Source of the DNA: GCA-003244245 sp964250265
GTDB taxonomy: Bacteria; Actinomycetota; Actinomycetes; Mycobacteriales; Pseudonocardiaceae
Reading direction: 5' to 3'
Length of the DNA: 19,387 nt
NCBI GenBank assembly: GCA_964250265.1
Contig: CAXUFG010000093.1
Location: forward strand, 1 to 19,387
Shown one piece after another: positions 13,946 to 19,387 of this stretch. The translations under genes were made by a program, and so were the position numbers. Numbering within the stretch: the stretch's first letter is position 1; each line of letters begins with the position of its first letter. The notes beneath the pieces are model-generated. The model did no database searches. It was not told the origin of the DNA and worked only from the letters and a program-made list of their open reading frames with translations.

Positions 13946-14683
13946 TCAAGCGCGGGGGCGTTCGATCAGGGGAAGGGAGCGGAGTTGGCGTTCGAGGTGC
14001 CATTGGAGGTGAGCAGCGACCAGGCCGCTGGCCTCGCGGGCGATCGCCGTGGGAGCGCGCTCGGCGAGGGGCCAGTCCCCGCGCATGAGGGCGTCAAGCA
14101 GGTCCAGGGTCTGCAGCGACGGGGTGGCCGCGCCGGCTGGACGGCACCCGGGGCACACGATGCCGCCGGCGGGAACGCTGAACGCCGGGTGTGGGCCCGG
14201 TAACCCGCATCGGGCGCATTCGGTCAACGCGGGCGCCCACCCGGCGGCGGCCATCGCGCGGAGCAGGAACGCGTCGAGCACCAGTGAGGTGTGCCGCTGC
14301 CCATCAGCCAGCGCTCGCAGCGCGCCCACGACCAGCAGGTACAGCCGCAGCGTCGGTTCACCCTCGGCGCCGGCCAGCCGCTCGGCGGTCTCCAGCACCG
14401 CGCAGCCGGTGGTGTAGCGGCCGTAGTCGCCGACCAGGCGAGCGCCGAAGCCGTCCACCGTCTCGACCTGGGTAACGATGTCCAGCGTCCGCCCACGGTA
14501 GAACTGCACATCGACATGCCCGAAGGGCTCCAGCCGGGCACCGAACCTCGACGAGGTGCGCCGCACGCCCTTGGCCACCGCGCGAACCGGCCCGTGCCGG
14601 CGGGTTAGCAGCGTGATGATGCGGTCGGCTTCGCCAAGCTTCTGCACCCGCAGCACCACCCCGGTGTCGCGGTACAGGCTCAC
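13946..14683 (-). CDS. recO: DNA repair protein RecO
   Basis: This 245-residue recombination mediator anneals DNA and helps load RecA onto SSB-coated gaps in the RecFOR pathway. The N-terminal OB fold is evident (YRDTGVVLRVQKLGEADRIITLLTRRHGPVRAVAKGVRR, start of the protein), then a helical domain with VLETAERLAG and LRLYLLVVGALRALA. A four-cysteine zinc site follows in CARCG...GGIVCPGC. Length and order are typical. The GTG at 14683 begins the canonical LYRDTGVVLR sequence. era lies 72 nt upstream in the same direction; M. tuberculosis has amiA2 between them, which is absent here. The downstream stop abuts the 23-bp hairpin. Confidence 0.96.
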   Translation of the reverse strand: MSLYRDTGVVLRVQKLGEADRIITLLTRRHGPVRAVAKGVRRTSSRFGARLEPFGHVDVQFYRGRTLDIVTQVETVDGFGARLVGDYGRYTTGCAVLETAERLAGAEGEPTLRLYLLVVGALRALADGQRHTSLVLDAFLLRAMAAAGWAPALTECARCGLPGPHPAFSVPAGGIVCPGCRPAGAATPSLQTLDLLDALMRGDWPLAERAPTAIAREASGLVAAHLQWHLERQLRSLPLIERPRA

Positions 14684-14755
14684 CCGCCCATCGTCGCATC
14701 ACCCGGCCGCACCCCAGCAAGACGCGCTCAGCAGGGAGAAAGGACGATCACAGGA

Positions 14756-15688
14756 TTAGAAGCCGAGCCGGCGCAGCTGTTTGGGGTCGCGCTGCCAGTC
14801 TTTGGCAACCTTCACGTGCAGATCCAGGTACACCGAGGTGCCCAGCAATGCCTCGATGTGTGCCCGCGCGCTGCTACCGACTTCCTTGAGCCGCTGGCCC
14901 TTTCTCCCGATGACGATCGCCTTCTGGCTGTCCCGCTCGACGTAGAGGTTGACGTAGACGTCGAGCAGGTCAGCCCGGCCTTCGCGCGGGTTCATCTCCT
15001 CCACCACCACGGCCAGCGAGTGCGGCAGCTCCTCGCGCACACCCTCCAGCGCCGCCTCTCGCACCAGCTCAGCGACCAACGTCTGCTCCGGCTCATCGGT
15101 GAGTTCACCACTGGGGTACAGCGGCGGCGACTCCGGCATCCGGGCCAGTAGCAGGTCGGCGAGCAACCCCACCTGAAATCCGTCGACCGCAGACACCGGC
15201 ACCAGCTCGGCGAATTCGCCGATGCCGGCCGAGCGGGCCAGCTCAGCCAGCCCAGCGAGCTGCTCCGCCACTCGTTGCGGGGCCACCAGGTCGGTCTTGG
15301 TCACGACGGCGAACAGCGGGGTGCGTCGCGACAGCGCGGCCAGCTCACCTGCGATGAACCGATCTCCTGGGCCGATGGCGGAGTCGGCGGGTATGCACAA
15401 ACCGATCGCATCGACCTCTGACCACGTGGCGCGGACCAGGCTGTTGAGCCGCTCGCCGAGCAGTGTGCGGGGGCGGTGCAGGCCGGGTGTGTCCACCAGC
15501 ACCAGTTGGCCGTGCGGCTGGTGCACGATTCCGCGGATGGTGTGCCGGGTGGTCTGCGGCCGGCTAGAGGTGATCGCCACCTTGTGGCCCACCAACGCGT
15601 TGGTCAACGTCGACTTGCCGACGTTGGGCCTGCCCACCAGGCAGGCGAATCCGGCCCGAAAGGGCTCTCCTGCGGGTGCAGCCATCAC
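14756..15688 (-). CDS. era: GTPase Era
   Basis: This essential GTPase of about 310 residues binds 16S rRNA near its 3' end and acts in 30S subunit maturation. G motifs: GRPNVGKST (19-27, G1), DTPG (67-70, G3), TKTD (G4) and SAVDG (G5). The C-terminal KH RNA-binding domain is seen as VIGRKGQRLKEVG, ending in the characteristic WQRDPKQLRRLGF. The start is GTG at 15688 (overlapping the upstream stop as GTGA) or the next codon ATG at 15685 (TGATG overlap); either implies coupling to the cytidine-deaminase-like gene. It sits in an RNA/ribosome-maturation run with ybeY and phoH, the usual actinobacterial arrangement. Confidence 0.97.
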   Translation of the reverse strand: MMAAPAGEPFRAGFACLVGRPNVGKSTLTNALVGHKVAITSSRPQTTRHTIRGIVHQPHGQLVLVDTPGLHRPRTLLGERLNSLVRATWSEVDAIGLCIPADSAIGPGDRFIAGELAALSRRTPLFAVVTKTDLVAPQRVAEQLAGLAELARSAGIGEFAELVPVSAVDGFQVGLLADLLLARMPESPPLYPSGELTDEPEQTLVAELVREAALEGVREELPHSLAVVVEEMNPREGRADLLDVYVNLYVERDSQKAIVIGRKGQRLKEVGSSARAHIEALLGTSVYLDLHVKVAKDWQRDPKQLRRLGF

Positions 15689-16026
15689 GAGCCTGCCACC
15701 TGCAGCACGTCGCTGACCTCGCCCTGCTGGTCTACCAGCAACACCGGGGCAGTGGGCCCGAGCTCGCGGACCGCGGCCAACGACGCGGGATCCACCGATC
15801 CGGACACCACCGCCGCCGCTTCCAAACCGGTCGCCCCGCTGGCCACCGCCGCTGCCACTGCCGCCTGCAGCGCGGTCAGCCCTAGGGACGCCAGCGAGAC
15901 CGTGACGCCGATGTAGGTGCGCCCGTCGGTGTCCCGCACTGCGGCACCCTCCGGGGCGCCGGTGCGGGCCAGCGCTGAACGCGCCAGTGTGACGATCTTG
16001 GCGTCCTCCGGGTCGAGCTCAGGCAC
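15685..16026 (-). CDS. cytidine-deaminase-like protein, apparently lacking catalytic residues
   Basis: This 113-residue protein corresponds to the Rv2365c position of mycobacteria. It aligns by eye with cytidine deaminases over AAVRDTDGRTYIGVTVSLASLGLTALQAAVAAAVASGATG, equivalent to the deaminase segment that normally reads like 'G.N.EnasyglT.CAER.A...A'. Here the zinc-binding and proton-shuttle C/H-A-E motif is replaced by ALQAA, and the later P-C-x-x-C motif is absent, so it should not deaminate cytidine. It keeps the fold's hydrophobic pattern and a normal open frame under selection for tight coupling: the GTG start at 16026 lies inside the CBS gene end (8-nt overlap), and the stop overlaps era. 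Probably a pseudoenzyme with a structural or regulatory role; function unknown. Confidence 0.82.
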   Translation of the reverse strand: MPELDPEDAKIVTLARSALARTGAPEGAAVRDTDGRTYIGVTVSLASLGLTALQAAVAAAVASGATGLEAAAVVSGSVDPASLAAVRELGPTAPVLLVDQQGEVSDVLQVAGS

Positions 16027-17356
16027 GGGTGTCGCTCGCTTCCTGCGGCGGGTCAGCCGCGACGGGGTCCAGCTTCGTGACCGGATCAGACCGGGAGGGT
16101 GCCCGGGATGCGACCACGGTAGTGATGCGCAGCCGCCCGCGCCGATCGTTACCACCCTCGGCCCGCAACCGCAGGCCGGCGACGTCGGCCTCGGCACCGG
16201 GCAGCGGCACCCGCCCCAAGCGCTGCGCCAGCAGCCCACCGACGGTTTCCACGTCGGTGTCTGCAAGGTCCACCGCGAAAAGCTCACCCAAGTCGATCAC
16301 CGGCAGCCGGCTGATCACCCGAACCCTACCGTCGCCGAGGTCCTCGATCGGCGGCCGCGCCTCGGTGTCGGACTCGTCGGTTATCTCCCCGACGATCTCC
16401 TCGAGGATGTCCTCGATCGTCAGCAGGCCAGCGGTACCGCCGTACTCGTCAACGACGACGGCCAAGTGGTTGCGCGAGACCTGCATCTCCTTGAGCAGTC
16501 CGGTGAGCAGCTTGGAGTCCGGCACGAAAGTCGCGGGCCGCATCGCCTCACCGACGGCGCCGCCGTCGCGGACCTCGGGCACGGCCCGCGCGACCAGGTC
16601 CTTGAGGTGCACGACCCCGACAATGTCATCAACGCTTTCCGCGATCACCGGGAGCCGGGAGAAGCCGGAACGCAGGCACAGCGCCACTGCTTGGCGCACC
16701 GACTTGTCCTGTTCGATCCAGACGATCTCGGTTCGGGGCACCATGACCTCGCGGGCCGCGGTGTCCCCGAGCTCGAAAACGGAATGGATCATCTCGGCCT
16801 CACCGGCCTCAACCACGCCGCGCTGACCCGCCATATCGACCAGCTCGCGCAGTTCCACCTCGGAGGTGAACGGCCCTTCCGGGAAGCCGCGGCCCGGCGT
16901 GATCGCATTCCCGACGAAGATGAGCAGCCGCGACAGCGGACCCAAGATCCGGCCGAGTACCCGCACCGGTCCGGCTACCAGCAGACCAATTGCATAGGGA
17001 TGCTGGCGCCCGATGGTCCGCGGACCCACCCCGACGACGACGTAGGTGACCACCACCATCGCCAACCCGGTGATCATGACCGCCAGCCAGGTCGGCGACA
17101 ACGCCCGCACCGCCGCCACGGTGACCAGTACCGTGGCGATCAGCTCGCAGCTCAACCGCAGTAACAGCAGCAGGTTGATGTGCCGGGGCCGGTCGGCGAC
17201 GACGAGCGCGAGCGCGCGGGCGCCGAACCGCCCGGAGCGCACCAGCGCGTCGACGCGGGCCCGAGACGCCGTGCCCAACGCGGCGTCGGCGGCCGCGAAG
17301 GCCCCCGCAGCCACGACGAGCGTCGCAGCCAGTACGAGCAAGGGAACCGGCGACAT
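16019..17356 (-). CDS. HlyC/CorC (CNNM-type) membrane protein with CBS domains
   Basis: This membrane protein of about 445 residues belongs to the hemolysin C / CorC / CNNM family linked to Mg2+ or Co2+ homeostasis. The N-terminal DUF21 transmembrane domain covers roughly residues 1-150 (PLLVLAATLVVAAGAF, INLLLLLRLSCELIATVLVTVAAV, LAVMITGLAMVVVTYVVVG). A CBS pair follows, about 205-330 (VMVPRTEIVWIEQDKSV, FSRLPVIAESVDDIVGVVHLKDL, HLAVVVDEYGGTAGLLTIEDILEEIVGEI), and then a C-terminal CorC_HlyC domain. The charged tail past the domain is variable. ATG at 17356 is taken as start, with an in-frame GTG at 17362 as alternative; neither has a strong ribosome site. The gene follows ybeY by about 20 nt and overlaps the next gene. 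The transported ion is not proven for this subfamily. Confidence 0.94.
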   Translation of the reverse strand: MSPVPLLVLAATLVVAAGAFAAADAALGTASRARVDALVRSGRFGARALALVVADRPRHINLLLLLRLSCELIATVLVTVAAVRALSPTWLAVMITGLAMVVVTYVVVGVGPRTIGRQHPYAIGLLVAGPVRVLGRILGPLSRLLIFVGNAITPGRGFPEGPFTSEVELRELVDMAGQRGVVEAGEAEMIHSVFELGDTAAREVMVPRTEIVWIEQDKSVRQAVALCLRSGFSRLPVIAESVDDIVGVVHLKDLVARAVPEVRDGGAVGEAMRPATFVPDSKLLTGLLKEMQVSRNHLAVVVDEYGGTAGLLTIEDILEEIVGEITDESDTEARPPIEDLGDGRVRVISRLPVIDLGELFAVDLADTDVETVGGLLAQRLGRVPLPGAEADVAGLRLRAEGGNDRRGRLRITTVVASRAPSRSDPVTKLDPVAADPPQEASDTRA

Positions 17357-17377
17357 CAGCACGGCCAGGCCGGTGGG

Positions 17378-17953
17378 CTATCTCTGGGGACCGGAGGCCT
17401 CCGGCCCGTCCAGGCCAACCACCCCTAGCAGCCGGGTGTCGGCATCGCGTTGCGCGATCCGGCGCCGGCCAGCCCGGTCGGCGCGCCGGAACTCATCGAG
17501 GATCTGGTCCTGCAAGGCGAACATCTCCCGCTCCTCGGCAGGCTCAGCGTGGTCATATCCCAGCAGGTGCAGCACGCCGTGCACGGTGAGTAGCTGCAGC
17601 TCGTCGAGCACTGAATGACCTGCTACAGCAGCTTGCCCCTGGGCGACCTCTGGGCAGAGCACGATGTCACCGAGGAGCTCTGGGCCACCGGTCGGGCTGT
17701 CCGGCCTGCCGCCCGCCATGACCCCACCCTCGTCTGCTTCATCCATCGGGAAGGCCATCACATCGGTAGGGCCTGGCAGGTCCATCCAGCGCTGATGAAG
17801 ATCGGCCATCACCCGGGTTCCGACCAGTAGCATGGACAGTTCGGCCAATGGGCTGACACCCAGCCGGTCCATCGCGAAACGGGCCGCCGCCGCGATCGAT
17901 GCCTCGGAGACGGCGGTGCCGGACTCGTTTGCGATCTCGATCCCCATCGACAC
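17378..17953 (-). CDS. ybeY: endoribonuclease YbeY, rRNA maturation factor
   Basis: This 191-residue single-strand-specific endoribonuclease is needed for 16S rRNA 3'-end processing and 70S quality control. The zinc site HGVLHLLGYDH (His125, His129, His135) is the family signature. PTDVMAFPM and GDIVLCPEVAQ are also diagnostic. An insert of about 15 residues (DEADEGGVMAGGRPDSPTGG) between strands lengthens it relative to E. coli YbeY but is usual in actinobacteria. The GTG at 17953 has GGAGG 7 nt upstream (inside the phoH end), and the ATG at 17947 is the alternative. It follows phoH without a gap, a conserved phoH-ybeY pairing. Confidence 0.96.
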   Translation of the reverse strand: MSMGIEIANESGTAVSEASIAAAARFAMDRLGVSPLAELSMLLVGTRVMADLHQRWMDLPGPTDVMAFPMDEADEGGVMAGGRPDSPTGGPELLGDIVLCPEVAQGQAAVAGHSVLDELQLLTVHGVLHLLGYDHAEPAEEREMFALQDQILDEFRRADRAGRRRIAQRDADTRLLGVVGLDGPEASGPQR

Positions 17954-17954
17954 C

Positions 17955-19073
17955 TCACCGCCTCCGGCGGCGGTCGCTGCGATTGGGCACCGGGCGGCCC
18001 CCGGTACTCTCCTGGACGGCATCCCACCGCGCGTAGGCGTCCACGATGTCGGTGACCAGCCGGTGGCGAACCACGTCGGCGCTGGACAGCTGTGCGAAGT
18101 GCACGTCATCCACACCGTCGAGGATGTGTTGCACGATCCGCAGCCCGGAGACCTGACCGCCCGGCAGGTCGATCTGCGTGACGTCACCGGTGACCACGAC
18201 CTTGGAGCCGAAGCCCAGGCGGGTCAGAAACATTTTCATCTGCTCCGGGGTGGTGTTCTGCGCCTCGTCGAGGATGATGAAGGCGTCGTTGAGGGTGCGG
18301 CCGCGCATGTAGGCCAGCGGGGCCACCTCGATGGTGCCGGCGGCCATGAGTTTGGGGATCGACTCCGGGTCGAGCATGTCGTGCAGCGCGTCGTACAGCG
18401 GACGTAGGTAGGGGTCGATCTTCTCGTACAGGGTGCCGGGCAAGAAGCCCAGGCGCTCCCCCGCCTCGACCGCGGGCCGGGTCAGGATGATCCGGTTGAC
18501 CTGCTTGGCCTGCAGCGCCTGGACCGCCTTGGCCATAGCCAGGTAGGTCTTGCCGGTGCCGGCGGGTCCGATGCCGAACACGATGGTGTAATGATCAATC
18601 GCGTCGACGTAGCGCTTCTGGTTAAGCGTCTTGGGCCGGATGGTGCGGCCGCGCCGGGACAGGATGTCCAGGCTGAGCACCTCGGCAGGGGACTCCGCGT
18701 TCCCTTGGGTGAGCATCGCCAGGGTCGCCCGGACCACATCCGGGCCGAGCTGCTGGCCGCGGCGAGCCAGGATGACCAGCTGACCGAAGGCCCGCTCGGC
18801 GAATGCCACATCGGCCGGGGTGCCCGAGAGCGTGACCTCGTTACCCCGCACGTGCACGTCGGCGGCGAGCAGATCCTCGATCACTTTGAGGTTCTCGTCG
18901 CGGGACCCTAGCAGTGCCAACACGGCGGAGTCCGGAATCACTATCTTCGACTGGACCGCTTCGGGCTGCCTCGACGGCAAACCGGATGTCGTCTGCGAAG
19001 CGGATGAGGAGGCGCCCTCCACTGGGGTAGGGGTCACGTGGGAGTGGATCCTACTTCCTGCGCGCTCGCGCAT
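17955..19073 (-). CDS. phoH: PhoH family NTPase
   Basis: This 372-residue protein of the PhoH-like family has an N-terminal KH-like/helical domain (about 40-140) and a P-loop NTPase core with Walker A GPAGTGKT (169-176), LTRPAVEAGERLGFLPG (198-213), Walker B AFIILDEAQN (264-273) and the sensor region VVVTGDVTQIDLPGG. It is related to helicase domains, and in actinobacteria it is encoded with ybeY and is implicated in RNA metabolism; direct biochemical knowledge is limited. The ATG at 19073 is the longest start. A GTG at 19037 would remove 12 poorly conserved residues and is possible. It is the first gene of the leftward housekeeping run down to the YbjN-like gene. Confidence 0.95.
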   Translation of the reverse strand: MRERAGSRIHSHVTPTPVEGASSSASQTTSGLPSRQPEAVQSKIVIPDSAVLALLGSRDENLKVIEDLLAADVHVRGNEVTLSGTPADVAFAERAFGQLVILARRGQQLGPDVVRATLAMLTQGNAESPAEVLSLDILSRRGRTIRPKTLNQKRYVDAIDHYTIVFGIGPAGTGKTYLAMAKAVQALQAKQVNRIILTRPAVEAGERLGFLPGTLYEKIDPYLRPLYDALHDMLDPESIPKLMAAGTIEVAPLAYMRGRTLNDAFIILDEAQNTTPEQMKMFLTRLGFGSKVVVTGDVTQIDLPGGQVSGLRIVQHILDGVDDVHFAQLSSADVVRHRLVTDIVDAYARWDAVQESTGGRPVPNRSDRRRRR

Positions 19074-19290
19074 CTAAGGTCAACCGGCACGGCTGATGTT
19101 AGCCGCAGACCTGAGTCCGCGGGACTCGGATTCACAGATACGGGTTGGCCGATCACCGATTGCCAAAAGTGAGCGGTCACCGTGCGTGTTTGCACAGCCA
19201 TTTCTCACTCTTGGCGATCAGGTCGGGCGCAAAGATGAATGTTCGCATCAGCAACAAGACGGCTCGGAGCGCGCCAGAAATTGGGATTGG
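19074..19290. promoter_or_regulatory. phoH upstream region with inverted repeats
   Basis: No gene is visible here. On the minus strand TAACAT (19101-19096) could be a -10 element for phoH, lying in the loop of CGGCT/AGCCG (19090-19094, 19101-19105). A perfect short palindrome GAGTCC-GCG-GGACTC occupies 19113-19127. A longer imperfect inverted repeat pairs 19158-19173 with 19204-19219 (14 of 16 positions, 30-nt spacer). No convincing -35 was found. Confidence 0.4.
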
Positions 19291-19387
19291 GATGCCGCGC
19301 CGCGGCGGAAACGGGGGGGTGTCCCGCCGCGGCGCCGCGCCGCCGGGCCGCGGGGGGGGGGGGCCGGCGGCGCCGCGGGGGGGGTGG
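19291..19387. other. GC-homopolymer contig end, probably low-quality sequence
   Basis: The final roughly 100 bases are almost only G and C, with runs of 7, 12 and 8 G and repeated CCGCGGCG-type blocks, unlike anything else in the window. No reading frame or recognisable element is present. This looks like a sequencing or assembly artefact at a contig edge rather than biology. Confidence 0.7.

Noticed and set aside
15917..17164. 415-codon plus-strand frame antisense to the CorC-type gene
   Set aside because: The minus strand encodes a clear DUF21-CBS-CorC protein; the antisense translation is low-complexity and motif-free.
19352..19387. Possible G-quadruplex in the G-rich tail
   Set aside because: The homopolymer pattern at the extreme end is better explained as sequence error.

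Overview
The window comes from a high-GC actinobacterium. GTG starts are frequent, cistrons overlap by 1-8 nt, and the right two thirds keep a gene order I know from Mycobacterium tuberculosis (glyS - smtB - zur/furB - conserved small gene - uppS - recO - era - cytidine-deaminase-like gene - CBS/CorC membrane protein - ybeY - phoH). It lacks the amidase gene that mycobacteria carry between recO and era, so a relative such as Pseudonocardiaceae is more likely than Mycobacterium. That placement is inference.

Left region (1-6836) looks accessory. A Uma2-type nuclease gene (178-741) is followed by a sigma70-like promoter and a cobalamin riboswitch (about 799-905) that controls cbtB and cbtA, a predicted cobalt uptake system. 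A membrane-anchored esterase of the PHB-depolymerase/LpqC type runs toward cbtA and overlaps its end. Divergent from the esterase is a tightly coupled four-gene operon: an acyl-CoA ligase (2956-4452), a membrane acyltransferase-3 (4449-5663), a phosphosulfolactate-synthase (ComA)-like enzyme (5674-6438) and a VOC metalloenzyme (6438-6836). I do not recognise this combination as a described pathway. It is the best candidate here for an undescribed system, possibly one making an acylated sulfonate or other PEP-derived compound.

Central region (6852-11652, minus strand) reads antibiotic-monooxygenase-like protein, glyS, xdhC, ydcF-like and dgt. glyS to dgt are closely spaced and probably form one transcript. 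A hairpin between dgt and the VOC gene may end both converging transcripts.

Right region: smtB and zur (plus strand, ATGA overlap) are a paired zinc-sensing regulator module. They converge on the minus-strand housekeeping run phoH > ybeY > CBS/CorC > cda-like > era > recO > uppS > ybjN-like, covering RNA maturation, ribosome biogenesis, DNA repair and cell-wall lipid carrier synthesis. A perfect 23-bp hairpin sits between recO and uppS, and uppS ends in a short tandem repeat of palindromes. The last 100 or so bases are G/C homopolymer-rich and look like a poor-quality contig end. No rRNA, tRNA, CRISPR array or insertion sequence was seen.
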